Assembly: GCA_016717725.1 (NCBI GenBank) | Contig: JADKFA010000049.1 | Span: 1 to 64,000 of the forward strand | Direction of reading: 5' to 3' | From: Bacteroidota bacterium | GTDB lineage: Bacteria > Bacteroidota > Bacteroidia > AKYH767-A > OLB10 | Length of the DNA stretch: 64,000 nucleotides | In this document: positions 1 through 8,244 of the stretch, one piece after another | Numbering within the stretch: the first letter of the stretch is position 1 | Layout: each line of letters starts with the position of its first letter | Position numbers and translations under genes: made by a program | The notes under the pieces: model-generated | Database searches by the model: none | Told to the model about the DNA's origin: nothing | The model's input: the letters and a program-made list of their open reading frames with translations, nothing else

Positions 1-120
1 GCAAGTAGAAAGGAGATCGGTGTAGAAACAGTGCGAAAACACGTGTACAATATTTATGAAAAGCTGCAGGTGAACTCGCGAACGGAAGCGATAAACAAAG
101 TGTACGGGAAATCGTCTTGA
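1..120 (+). CDS. C-terminal end of a LuxR/NarL-type response regulator (partial)
   Basis: Frame 1 is open from the window edge to TGA at 118-120 and encodes the last 39 residues of a protein. The stretch KEIGVETVRKHVYNIYEKL followed by VNSRTEAINK is the recognition-helix half of a LuxR/NarL HTH domain (the usual pattern is KEIA..L..S..TVK.H...I..KL.V..RTEA). The protein probably binds DNA as the output domain of a two-component response regulator. The receiver domain, if there is one, lies outside the window, so the partner kinase and targets are unknown. Confidence 0.8.
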   Translation, partial: ASRKEIGVETVRKHVYNIYEKLQVNSRTEAINKVYGKSS

Positions 121-170
121 TCATTTCTTTATACCACTTAAGTAGTATTCTTTCATCATTTTTGGCATCG

Positions 171-178
171 TATTTTTG
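171..178 (+). promoter_or_regulatory. Bacteroidota -7 element (TATTTTTG)
   Basis: TATTTTTG matches the TAnnTTTG -7 consensus of the Bacteroidota housekeeping sigma factor and lies 23 nt upstream of the ATG at 202. No clear TTG -33 box is seen at the expected distance, so this is a moderate call. Confidence 0.4.
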
Positions 179-201
179 TCATTAGTAAATCCAACTATGC
201 C

Positions 202-1899
202 ATGAGAAAATGTTACTTCTTCTTTTTAGTCCTTCTTCTTTCTTCCTTGGAGCTAATTGCGCAAAACGTCGGAATTAATAATCCCACACCGCATGCCTCT
301 GCAATATGTGATATGGTTTCCACCGATAAAGGAATTTTGATTCCTCGTTTGACCTCAGCGCAGCGAGTTGCCATCGTTGCACCCGCCGTTGGTTTGCTTG
401 TTTATGATCTGACAGGTGCTAAGTTTATGTATTTCGATGGTGTCGTATGGCAATCGGTAGGAGGAGCTGTGAATGCTTGGGGTTTAAGTGGGAATGCAGG
501 AAATGGTCCCGCAAATTTTATTGGTACTACCGACAATCAACCCATCCAATTCAAAATTAATAATCAGCGGAGTGGTTATATAGACAACATAGATGGACCT
601 TCTACGGGTCGTAATGTTTTTCTCGGATTTCAATCAGGTTTGAATAATAACAGTGCAGGTTTTGATAATGTGTATATCGGTTTTAAAAGTGGTTTGTCGA
701 ACACGGATGGTGAGTTCAATACCGCTCTTGGATCATTTGCGCTTCAGAATGCTTCAAATTCATATTCGAATACAGCCATCGGATCTTATGCCATGCAAAA
801 TGCAATAAGTAGTGTTCAATCAACAGCCGTTGGCACTGGAGCATTAACTACTGCGACTACAGGAAGCTATAATCAAGTCTTCGGGTATCATGCTATGTTC
901 TCAACAGCTTCTGCCGGCACCTTTAATTGTGCCTATGGATATGAATCGTTGTTGAATAATACAGGAGGTTTCAATTGCGGGTATGGAAATTGGTCGCTGA
1001 AACTTAATAGTACCGGAACTCTTAATAGCGCCTTTGGCTATTCTTCACTTTTCAGTAATAATAATGGGACTTCCAATGCAGCCTTTGGTGAAAATTCCCT
1101 CTCAAGCAATACCTCTGGTAACTATAATTGCGGTTTTGGAGCCTACTCAGGATTTGTAAATGCTGCAGGTTCCAATAACACCTCGATGGGCTCATACTCG
1201 TTGCGAAATAGTTCTGGAAGTAACAACCTCGCTGTTGGCTTTCAAGCAGCTATGCTGCAAACTTCATATTCGAATTGTACTTTCTTAGGTGCTTTAGCAG
1301 ATGCTAGTTTAAATAGTTTTTCAAATGCTACAGCTCTTGGTTATAATGCAGTAGTAACGGCAAGCAATCAAGTGAAGATTGGGAATGCATTTGTTACAGC
1401 CATTGGTGGAGCGGTAAATTGGAGTGTGTTATCTGATGGGCGATTTAAAAGGAATGTTCAGGAGGATATTCCCGGATTACCATTTATTTTAGCATTGAGA
1501 CCTGTTTCATACAACCTCGACATTCCTTCTTATTTAAGTCATGTATTGACAGAAGAAAACAAAGATTCCATATTATCGGCCAATCATGAATTCGGAGAAA
1601 AGGCGCAAGTTCGTTACACCGGCTTCATCGCTCAGGAAGTAGAGGATGCAGCGTATAAGACCGGATATGATTTTAGTGGAGTACAAAAACCCCAGAATGC
1701 CAACGATACGTATGCTGTACGTTATGCCGAATTTGTAGTTCCATTGGTGAAAGCAGTACAAGAACTTGCGAATGAAAACGAAAAACTCATGGTACGCAAT
1801 CAAGAACTTGAAGCCATGTTGAATTCAGTTATTGATCGAATTAAGCATATCGAAACGACGCAAATGGAGATGTTGCAAACCACTTCTTCAATACGATAG
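202..1899 (+). CDS. secreted tail-fiber-like protein with C-terminal S74 (endosialidase chaperone) domain
   Basis: The 565-residue product has a signal peptide (about residues 1-20, hydrophobic run ending LIAQN). An N-terminal segment (VGINNPTPHAS...KGILIPRLTSAQR) is common in Bacteroidota surface proteins. The middle is a long low-complexity region rich in Gly, Asn and Ser with repeated G-Y/F-x-S/A motifs, probably a beta-structured repeat. From about residue 408 the SDGRFKRNVQ motif starts an S74 domain, an intramolecular chaperone that in phage fibres self-cleaves at the Ser of S-D after trimerisation. The last ~50 residues look like a coiled coil. No T9SS sorting domain is seen. Bacterial members are often host surface proteins rather than phage genes, and no phage genes lie nearby. 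The ligand is unknown. Confidence 0.8.
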   Translation: MRKCYFFFLVLLLSSLELIAQNVGINNPTPHASAICDMVSTDKGILIPRLTSAQRVAIVAPAVGLLVYDLTGAKFMYFDGVVWQSVGGAVNAWGLSGNAGNGPANFIGTTDNQPIQFKINNQRSGYIDNIDGPSTGRNVFLGFQSGLNNNSAGFDNVYIGFKSGLSNTDGEFNTALGSFALQNASNSYSNTAIGSYAMQNAISSVQSTAVGTGALTTATTGSYNQVFGYHAMFSTASAGTFNCAYGYESLLNNTGGFNCGYGNWSLKLNSTGTLNSAFGYSSLFSNNNGTSNAAFGENSLSSNTSGNYNCGFGAYSGFVNAAGSNNTSMGSYSLRNSSGSNNLAVGFQAAMLQTSYSNCTFLGALADASLNSFSNATALGYNAVVTASNQVKIGNAFVTAIGGAVNWSVLSDGRFKRNVQEDIPGLPFILALRPVSYNLDIPSYLSHVLTEENKDSILSANHEFGEKAQVRYTGFIAQEVEDAAYKTGYDFSGVQKPQNANDTYAVRYAEFVVPLVKAVQELANENEKLMVRNQELEAMLNSVIDRIKHIETTQMEMLQTTSSIR

Positions 1900-1922
1900 A
1901 TTCACTTCGTAATTTAGTTCTG

Positions 1923-2111
1923 ATGAAACAAACTTTCTTTTTTGCTAAACTTCAACTACAGGCAACTCGATTATGGATGGATATTATTTCCCTTATGGAA
2001 GGGAATCATACACAAAAGCATCTTGTTAATGTAATCGGTGAAGCTGTTCCTGATTATTCAACGATATTAAATTCATTGTCGAATGAATTAGAGGATGTTT
2101 TTAGCGTATAG
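1923..2111 (+). CDS. small hypothetical protein (62 aa), doubtful
   Basis: This short ORF starts 23 nt after the S74 gene on the same strand and could be translated from the same message. The product is mixed hydrophobic and polar, with no signal peptide, membrane segment or motif I recognise. Its position is the main argument for it. It could equally be a chance frame in AT-rich DNA. Confidence 0.3.
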   Translation: MKQTFFFAKLQLQATRLWMDIISLMEGNHTQKHLVNVIGEAVPDYSTILNSLSNELEDVFSV

Positions 2112-2291
2112 AGTTATGAATTTGTTTTTATTAAAAAGGACTTTTCTGTTATATTGTTTTAGAAAAGCTTGATCGCTTTTATTGCGTTTGATTGAAAATG
2201 GTAGGATGTCACGTAAAATTTCTGCTAACTAATTGCTATCGTTTTGTTGAACGAAACGCAATTTCGTTGTTTGTACATTTAAATCAGTTGT

Positions 2292-2654
2292 TTACCATTG
2301 TTGGAATCGTATACCAACTTGCTTATCTCCAATCGCAAATTCTTTGGCACCCCAAGGTCTGGTCGTTACTTTATTGAGATTTGGGTGTAGTAGGTGAGGA
2401 TGAGAAGCCGATACCTTTGCATACACTTCTTCAATATTATCCGTTTCAATCCTTAGCTCTGGATAATGTTCTTTGGCCAATTTCTCGTCTTGAAAAACCA
2501 TAATCCTTATTCCGTCTTTTACTAAAACACAATAAGGTTGAGAAGATTTTAAATCTTCGTGTTCAATCGAAAATTGAAGACAATCAACAAATAACTTTAG
2601 TCCGTCGGAAATGTCGATGTAAAACACACTGGGTACTAGTTTTGAAAAATTCAT
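2292..2654 (-). CDS. VOC superfamily (glyoxalase/bleomycin resistance-like) protein
   Basis: The 120-residue length is that of a single VOC protein with two beta-alpha-beta-beta-beta modules. The N-terminus LVPSVFYIDISDGLKLFVD fits the first strand-helix unit (F.Y..D...A..FY). The C-terminal part, with RPWGAKEFAIGDKQVGIRF, resembles the usual W-G...F...DP.G..I.F ending. Family members use a metal to act on glyoxals, catechols, fosfomycin or bind antibiotics. Here the usual first-module metal His is not evident, so it could be a binding protein rather than an enzyme. It stands alone with no informative partner. Confidence 0.7.
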   Translation of the reverse strand: MNFSKLVPSVFYIDISDGLKLFVDCLQFSIEHEDLKSSQPYCVLVKDGIRIMVFQDEKLAKEHYPELRIETDNIEEVYAKVSASHPHLLHPNLNKVTTRPWGAKEFAIGDKQVGIRFQQW

Positions 2655-2940
2655 ACTTACATTATTTGATTGTTTAATTTTTTTATTTTGTTTCTCTTCA
2701 ATAACAACTCACTAATTTCTATCCGATACGAACAAGCTTGCTGAAGTCAGGTTCATGTTTCTTAGCATTTGCAACTTTGCAGTGAACAGAATAATCATCG
2801 TATAATTTAATTCGAAGATACAAAATTTCAAACCATGAATAATTATTTCTAAGGAGGTTGAAATACTTCCCACTTCAAACCTGCCTTGCAACCACTGTTG
2901 TGCGTTCGACTTTCTATTTTAATGACAGAGGATAAAAAAT

Positions 2941-3996
2941 TTATTTAGGAACAATTCCTGCAGGTGTTCCTGATAGGGATTGAGAATACCAGGTTGGACT
3001 CCCACCACTAGCACGCGTAAAACCATAAGAGTTAGAAGAGGTGTAAATAACGATGAATTGGCCACTAGCCGACCCGCCGATGGGTGTGCCTGATAACGAT
3101 TGAGCATACCAAGATGGATTACCTCCACTTGAAGTCATAAACCCGTATGCATTTGAAGAGGTATAGACAACGATACAATCTTTGCCATTAACGGTTGTTC
3201 CAATAGGAGTGCCCGATAGAGATTGAGCATACCACGTTGGATTGCCTCCACTTGAATTTGTAAAACCATATGAGTTTGATGATGTATAAACGACAATGGT
3301 GTTCCCACTTGAGGTGATACCCGTTGGAGTTCCCGAAAGCGATTGAGCATACCAAGTGGGATTCCCTCCACTTGAACTTGTAAAGCCATAAGCATTCGAA
3401 TTTGTATATACTACAATGGAACTGTCGGTAGCGATTGCCCCAATAGGTGTACCGGATAGCGATTGTGAATACCAAGTTGGATTGCCTCCACTGGAGACGG
3501 TAAAACCATAAGCATTAGAACTGGTGTAAACCACAAGCATAGTTCCGTTCTTTGTGCTTGATAGATTTGATAAACCTGAAATATTGCCTGAATTAGTATT
3601 CTCCGAATACAAAGCATAAGGTACACTCATTAGTTGATTGATTCCCACTATAACATAATTTGTTCCGCCATTGGGGTCTATTTCTACTTTTAAAAACTTA
3701 GTATATGTCGCCCAGTTAATGGTAGAAAAAGTTCCAGTAGTTGGGCTACCTTGTCCAATATTGAGGTTAAAAAGTCCTTGTGCATTGGTTGGTTTAGTAT
3801 GAGTTTCAGAATAGACAACGCTACCACTGATTGAATTGTCAAGGATGCTGATTTTTACACCCACATTTCCATTTACAACAGGAGCACCGCCTGCATTAAA
3901 AGCGATTGCCTGATAGCTAATTCCTTGCGGAACTTGTGCGGTTGCAGTTGAAATAACAAGTGTGGATGCAAGTAATAATGAGAGAAAGAATTTCAT
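2941..3996 (-). CDS. secreted protein with five ~40-residue tandem repeats
   Basis: The 351-residue product starts with a signal peptide (MKFFLSLLLASTLVISTATAQ). Residues ~22-130 form the beta-rich N-terminal module seen in many Bacteroidota surface proteins (QGISYQAIAFNAGGAPV, then NAQGLFNLNIGQG). From about residue 150 the protein is five near-identical units, each with VVYTSSNAYGF, SSGGNPTWY and QSLSGTP, spaced by 7-9 variable residues. The repeats are also visible in the DNA at ~120-bp spacing, so copy number may change by slippage or recombination. There is no sorting domain at the C-terminus. The gene follows the 3998-4453 gene with one base between them, so the two form an operon. I do not recognise a function; a surface or filament role is inferred. 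Confidence 0.75.
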   Translation of the reverse strand: MKFFLSLLLASTLVISTATAQVPQGISYQAIAFNAGGAPVVNGNVGVKISILDNSISGSVVYSETHTKPTNAQGLFNLNIGQGSPTTGTFSTINWATYTKFLKVEIDPNGGTNYVIVGINQLMSVPYALYSENTNSGNISGLSNLSSTKNGTMLVVYTSSNAYGFTVSSGGNPTWYSQSLSGTPIGAIATDSSIVVYTNSNAYGFTSSSGGNPTWYAQSLSGTPTGITSSGNTIVVYTSSNSYGFTNSSGGNPTWYAQSLSGTPIGTTVNGKDCIVVYTSSNAYGFMTSSGGNPSWYAQSLSGTPIGGSASGQFIVIYTSSNSYGFTRASGGSPTWYSQSLSGTPAGIVPK

Positions 3997-3997
3997 T

Positions 3998-4453
3998 TTA
4001 TTGTTTTATTATTTTGAATGATTTGATTTTGGTGTTGTCTGTGAGAATGGTGTACATGCCGACTGAAAGATTGGTCAAGTCAATGGATGCCGTTGGTGTA
4101 TTCTGATGTAAAACTAAACGTCCTGTATTGTCATAAATAAAAATTTGTTGAAACGAGTTCTTGTTTGATGTTTTGAAATAAATAGAACTATTAGTTGGAT
4201 TTGGAAATACGCTCAAATCGTTTGATAGGATACTTTCATTGAGTCCCGTTGTAAAAAACTCTATTCGGGATAACACGCCGATTAAACCGGAGTTAGCATC
4301 GTTTGAATTTGTTGTAGGGATTACGAAAATTTCACCAACGGAGTAAACTAAATTATTGTTGGATACGGCACCTGCGTTTACAGCACTAATAACAGTTTGT
4401 CCATTCGAATTTGCCGATAGCCAAAGTAGAAGGGGTAAAATTAAATATTTCAT
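3998..4453 (-). CDS. secreted protein with T9SS type A sorting domain
   Basis: The 151-residue product has a signal peptide (MKYLILPLLLWLSANSNGQ), a short middle region (NNLVYSVGEIFV) and a C-terminal T9SS type A domain from about residue 75: NDLSVFPNPTNSSIYFK, then IYDNTGRLV, then SVGMYTILT and a basic end. The domain directs outer-membrane passage through the type IX system and anchoring. The small body suggests it serves the downstream repeat protein, which has no sorting domain of its own, but this is inference. A TACATTTG promoter element ends only 4 nt before the ATG. Confidence 0.8.
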   Translation of the reverse strand: MKYLILPLLLWLSANSNGQTVISAVNAGAVSNNNLVYSVGEIFVIPTTNSNDANSGLIGVLSRIEFFTTGLNESILSNDLSVFPNPTNSSIYFKTSNKNSFQQIFIYDNTGRLVLHQNTPTASIDLTNLSVGMYTILTDNTKIKSFKIIKQ

Positions 4454-4457
4454 ATCA

Positions 4458-4465
4458 CAAATGTA
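4458..4465 (-). promoter_or_regulatory. -7 element TACATTTG, 4 nt from start codon
   Basis: Read on the minus strand, TACATTTG is a perfect TAnnTTTG element followed by TGAT and then the ATG of the T9SS gene at 4453. Transcription would begin at or next to the start codon, so the mRNA may be leaderless. It should drive the two-gene operon 4453-2941. Confidence 0.5.
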
Positions 4466-4526
4466 AGAGTTAAGACAGAACGGTCAAATAATCGTGATAC
4501 ATTGCTAATCGCAATCCGATTATTGC

Positions 4527-4543
4527 CTGCCTGCTGCAGGCAG
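4527..4543. repeat. small GC-rich inverted repeat in the 4454-4971 gap
   Basis: CTGCCTG and CAGGCAG flank a 3-nt loop. A related CCTGCCTGC/GCAGGCAGG pair recurs at about 45425-45510, so this is probably an interspersed repeat family. The rest of the gap (4454-4892) is AT-rich intergenic DNA with no coding signal that I can see. Confidence 0.5.
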
Positions 4544-4892
4544 ATTCATTGCTTGCGAAGACGAATGTAACACTTTCTACTCGTTCAGTCAATACGTATC
4601 ATAAACAAGGCGGTTGGTGCTAGAATGCTATTACTTTGAATTGCTTTCCATCGCATAGCCTATAGCTACATTTCTGCTGATAAATTCAATTGGATTAGTA
4701 TGAGCGTCAATTCAGCGTACAATAAAAAGAGTAACACTTTAAAAGCAACAAAACACCGTTTAATCTTTTGTCTGTCTGCAATGTCAGTCGTCTGGAGTAA
4801 ATTGGTTTTTAAGTTCTTCTAGTAATATCTACTGGAATTTTTTATAATTCCAAGTTGATTTAATTTTCCGTACGATAGGCTTACAAATAAAG

Positions 4893-4924
4893 TTGAAGTT
4901 TCTAAAATTTTTAACTTATATTTG
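4893..4924 (+). promoter_or_regulatory. Bacteroidota promoter (TTG - 21 nt - TATATTTG)
   Basis: A TTG at 4893-4895 and a perfect TAnnTTTG at 4917-4924 are separated by 21 nt, close to the known -33/-7 arrangement. It lies 47 nt upstream of the GTG start at 4972. This is one of the few places in the window with both boxes in place. Confidence 0.55.
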
Positions 4925-4971
4925 ATACTTAAATACTGCATTGTTTGATTTTATAAAGGATTATCATAGCC

Positions 4972-6360
4972 GTGAAAAAATATTTAATAGTATCATTTTT
5001 ATTATTGATTTGTAGCATTAGTATGCCAGTTGCAAAAGCTCAAAATTTTGTAGAAAATGGAACTTTTGAAGCGCATGATAGTTGCCCCTATAGTTTAGAT
5101 CAGGTTAAATTTTGTACAGGATGGTATCCAATAAGACACTCACCAGACTATTATAATTGTGGCTTTAATAATGGCAATAATTTTCAGTTTCCAAATAATG
5201 GAAGTGGTTTCGTTTGCATGTTGGGTGGACTCCTTTCAGATACCGCTGTTTACTATTATAGTGAATTGATAAAATCAAAGTTAAAATTCCCATTAATTGC
5301 AGGTAAAAGATACTTAATAAAATTTTCGGTAGGGCTTAATGTATTTACCCAGCCTCATAATCAAAACGATTTCGGATTGTATTTTTACGATAGCAACTCG
5401 CCACTAAGTTTTTCCTATTATTCTAAAGGCTGTATTAATGAGCGCCCGCAAATAAGCATAAGCCCAATGGATCTGTTTCAGAATGATTATGTCGATTTTT
5501 CTTTTTGTTTTACACCCACTCAGAACTATGATAGTGTTTTGGTGGGCCCTTTTTGCAATAGCAATTCTTTTACAGGACCCATAATCATGAATTACTATTT
5601 ATTTGATGATTTTGAAATAACAGAGTTTCAGGAAACTGATTTTGTTGGCACACCTCAAATTATTTGCGATAGTGGCTATGTAAATTTTAATGCTACAAAC
5701 TGGACCCAACCCACTCATGTAGACTGGCAATTTGATGGAGGCAATCCTCCTTCAAGCATTGACCTATATCCTCAACCAGTATTTTACAACCAGCCCGGAA
5801 ACTATGACGTTACTTTTGTAATGGATGATGTTTGCAACGACACAATAATAAAGCAAGATTACATCAAAGTAATGAGTCGGCTAACCGATGTTTTACCTGA
5901 TGAAATTATAACAAAATGTGATGAAACAGAAATAGAGATAAAAGCCACTAACGGAATTGAAGGTTTATGGTCAACAGGAGTAACAGCTCAGAGCATCAAG
6001 GCAAAACAACCTGGAAAATATTATTTCACACAAACAAATCAATGCGATACATTAATAGATTCTGTTTTAGTTGAGAATGAAATATGTCCATGCGGTTTTT
6101 TTATTCCCAATTCATTTTCACCTAATAATGATCTTATAAATGACACCTTTATGGTTTACGGTGATGGTGAAAAAATTGAATTGATAATTTACAACCGATG
6201 GGGTAAAAAAGTGTTTAGCACAGACAATAAATATTTTAGTTGGAATGGATATTATAACAACCAAAAAGTGATGCAAGGTGTTTACTATTTTGTGGCAAAT
6301 GACAAAGATTGCAAAGGTGATGATAAAAGTACATCTGGTAGTTTAACCATTCTGTATTGA
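4972..6360 (+). CDS. secreted PKD-domain protein with gliding-motility-associated (T9SS type B) C-terminus
   Basis: The 462-residue product starts at GTG, chosen because a typical signal peptide follows (KKYLIVSFLLLICSISMPVAKAQ). Residues ~25-215 resemble the jelly-roll-like N-terminal region of Bacteroidota surface proteins (NFVENGTFEAHDSCP). A PKD-like domain spans ~220-300 (VDWQFDGG...NQPGNYDVTFVM). The last ~90 residues are the type B sorting domain: FIPNSFSPNNDLINDTF, LIIYNRWGKKVFST, then WNG and the GVYYF motif. Such domains send proteins through T9SS for export or attachment, often together with PorP/SprF-like barrels, none of which is in this window. The ligand is unknown. Confidence 0.85.
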   Translation: MKKYLIVSFLLLICSISMPVAKAQNFVENGTFEAHDSCPYSLDQVKFCTGWYPIRHSPDYYNCGFNNGNNFQFPNNGSGFVCMLGGLLSDTAVYYYSELIKSKLKFPLIAGKRYLIKFSVGLNVFTQPHNQNDFGLYFYDSNSPLSFSYYSKGCINERPQISISPMDLFQNDYVDFSFCFTPTQNYDSVLVGPFCNSNSFTGPIIMNYYLFDDFEITEFQETDFVGTPQIICDSGYVNFNATNWTQPTHVDWQFDGGNPPSSIDLYPQPVFYNQPGNYDVTFVMDDVCNDTIIKQDYIKVMSRLTDVLPDEIITKCDETEIEIKATNGIEGLWSTGVTAQSIKAKQPGKYYFTQTNQCDTLIDSVLVENEICPCGFFIPNSFSPNNDLINDTFMVYGDGEKIELIIYNRWGKKVFSTDNKYFSWNGYYNNQKVMQGVYYFVANDKDCKGDDKSTSGSLTILY

Positions 6361-6773
6361 ATCAAAATATAAATTGTTCAAATTTCGCCAGCAAAATCGT
6401 ATAAACCATCAAACAGATAATGATGTATTTCTTTGAGACCTTTGGTCGTGCCGATTTCTATTTTATTGATGTCACTCGATTCGAATAATCGATATGCTTT
6501 TTCTAAGCTGCTTTTTCCAATATTTTTCATGAAATTTTGTCAACCTACTCGCTATACAAACCCAGCTGAATTACCTATACATACAAAAAATTTGTCATCG
6601 TATGGGAAGTTGATTTTACACTTACTGGTAACTCATCTCTAACTGTTACGAATCTACCTACAGCAGGAAGGTCTATCTTCATCAGGAAGGTCAGCCTTCA
6701 GCAAGTAGATTCCTACTGCAGAGCGTAGCAATACACAATTCACAATTCTGAATTCTTAATTCTACATTCTGAA
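6361..6773. other. intergenic region with short direct repeats
   Basis: No convincing gene is visible here. Bases 6655-6720 hold imperfect copies of CAGGAAGGTC/CAGCAAGTAGATTCCTAC-like words. Bases 6728-6773 hold repeated AATTCTGAATT/AATTCTTAATT words that match tracts at 8090-8125 and 8217-8244 on the other side of the PDH E2 gene. An open frame at 6433-6642 is not supported by any recognisable protein sequence. Confidence 0.5.
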
Positions 6774-8078
6774 TTAAATATTCCCTTGCCCCAACATCAC
6801 AATCGGATTCTCTAAAAGCGCTTTAAACGTGTTTAGGAATTTAGATCCCACAACTCCATCTACCACTCTGTGATCGCAACTCAACGTTACTTTCATGACG
6901 TTGCCGGGTTGTACCATTCCATTTTTTACCACTGGAATTTGTTTGATAGCACCAATCGCGAGAATGCATGCATCGGGCGGATTAATAATCGCAGTAAAGG
7001 ATTCAATATTGAACATTCCTAAATTGGAAATGGTAAATGTGTTTCCTTCCCAATCTTGTGGTTGGAGTTTTTTGTCTTTTGCTTTTTTTGCAAACTCTTT
7101 TACTTCCACCGCAATTTGACTTAGTGACTTGCTATCAGCAAAGCGTACTACAGGAACTAAAAGCCCATCTTCCACTGCAACCGCCACCCCAATGTGAATA
7201 TGATGATTGTAACGAATGCGATCGCCCAGCCACGCCGAATTCACTGCGGGATGTTCGCGAAGTGAGGTAGCAACAGCTTTCACGACAAAATCGTTGAACG
7301 ATATTTTTACTTGTGTAACCTGATTAATACTTTCACGCGCACGAACTACTTCATCCATGTCGATGTCCATGGTAAGGTAAAAGTGTGGAGCTGTAAATTT
7401 GCTTTCAGCTAAACGACGCGCGATGGTTTTTCTCATCTGCGTCACCGTTACTTCTTCAAAACTTTCTTTGGTAACTGCTTTCGCCGACAAAGTAGAGCCT
7501 TGTACAAAACTTCCCGGTTTGAACCAATCGATATCACGTTTTACGATTCGACCGTGTTCGCCCGTTCCTTTCAACATGCCTAAGTCGATGCCTTTTTCGG
7601 TGGCTAATCGTTTTGCTAAAGGCGATATTTTTAAGCGTTCATCACCATTAACGGAGTGAACAATTTCTTGCACTTTAGGAGCAGATATCGTTGGAGTAGG
7701 AGGGGCCGCAACTGTGCTTGCACTTGCTTGTGCCGCAGGTTTTGCAGCAGCCACAGGCTCAACAGGTGCCGCAGCTGCAGGTGCTGCTTTCGCTTCGTCT
7801 TCTTTTTGTGCAGCTGCTAAAAGATCTTTAAAATCTTCACCAGGCTTCCCCATAATGGCTAAAATCCCATCTACCGGAATTGCTTTTCCTTCTTCAACAC
7901 CGAGGTATAAAAGTGTTCCTGCTTGGTACGATTCAAATTCCATGGTGGCTTTGTCTGTCTCTACTTCAGCAACAAGTTCACCATTCTTTACAGTATCACC
8001 TACTTTCTTATGCCATTTCACTAATACACCTTCGGTCATGGTGTCCGACATCTTGGGCATTCTAACTATTTCAGCCAT
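6774..8078 (-). CDS. pdhC: pyruvate dehydrogenase complex E2, dihydrolipoamide acetyltransferase
   Basis: This is the 434-residue core enzyme of the PDH complex, which transfers the acetyl group from the lipoyl arm to CoA. A single lipoyl domain (residues 1-80) carries the modified lysine in VETDKATMEFES. An Ala/Pro-rich linker covers ~90-140. The peripheral-subunit binding domain is at ~148-188 (KISPLAKRLATEKGID, then GTGEHGRIVKRDI). The acyltransferase domain spans ~205-434 and ends with the catalytic DHRVVDG motif. One lipoyl domain and total length fit Bacteroidota E2. It lies 166 nt downstream of the E1-alpha gene on the same strand, so the two act together. E1-beta and E3 are not in the window. 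A related branched-chain complex is possible but less likely given the E1 partner. Confidence 0.9.
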   Translation of the reverse strand: MAEIVRMPKMSDTMTEGVLVKWHKKVGDTVKNGELVAEVETDKATMEFESYQAGTLLYLGVEEGKAIPVDGILAIMGKPGEDFKDLLAAAQKEDEAKAAPAAAAPVEPVAAAKPAAQASASTVAAPPTPTISAPKVQEIVHSVNGDERLKISPLAKRLATEKGIDLGMLKGTGEHGRIVKRDIDWFKPGSFVQGSTLSAKAVTKESFEEVTVTQMRKTIARRLAESKFTAPHFYLTMDIDMDEVVRARESINQVTQVKISFNDFVVKAVATSLREHPAVNSAWLGDRIRYNHHIHIGVAVAVEDGLLVPVVRFADSKSLSQIAVEVKEFAKKAKDKKLQPQDWEGNTFTISNLGMFNIESFTAIINPPDACILAIGAIKQIPVVKNGMVQPGNVMKVTLSCDHRVVDGVVGSKFLNTFKALLENPIVMLGQGNI

Positions 8079-8216
8079 CTTTTTTTTAATTCAGAATTCA
8101 GAATTAAGAATTCAGAATTGGAATTCAATACTTAATCTTATCTGCTAATTTCTATTTCTTATTAAATCTATCTTTTATTGGTGAAGGAATAATTTCATGA
8201 TTGAAATTCATAATAA

Positions 8217-8244
8217 TTCTTAATTCTTAATTCTTAATTCTTAA
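8217..8244. repeat. heptanucleotide tandem repeat (TTCTTAA x4)
   Basis: Four perfect copies of TTCTTAA end exactly at the stop codon of the E1-alpha gene. Similar AATTCTTAATTC words occur at 6728-6773 and 8090-8125. The 8079-8244 spacer between E1-alpha and E2 therefore consists largely of short repeats. Confidence 0.8.

Noticed and set aside
202..1899. S74 domain as a sign of a prophage
   Set aside because: No capsid, portal, terminase, integrase or lysis gene lies near it, and S74 domains occur in many Bacteroidota surface proteins.
6433..6642. 69-residue plus-strand frame
   Set aside because: It lies in a repeat-rich gap, gives no recognisable protein sequence, and has no promoter in front.
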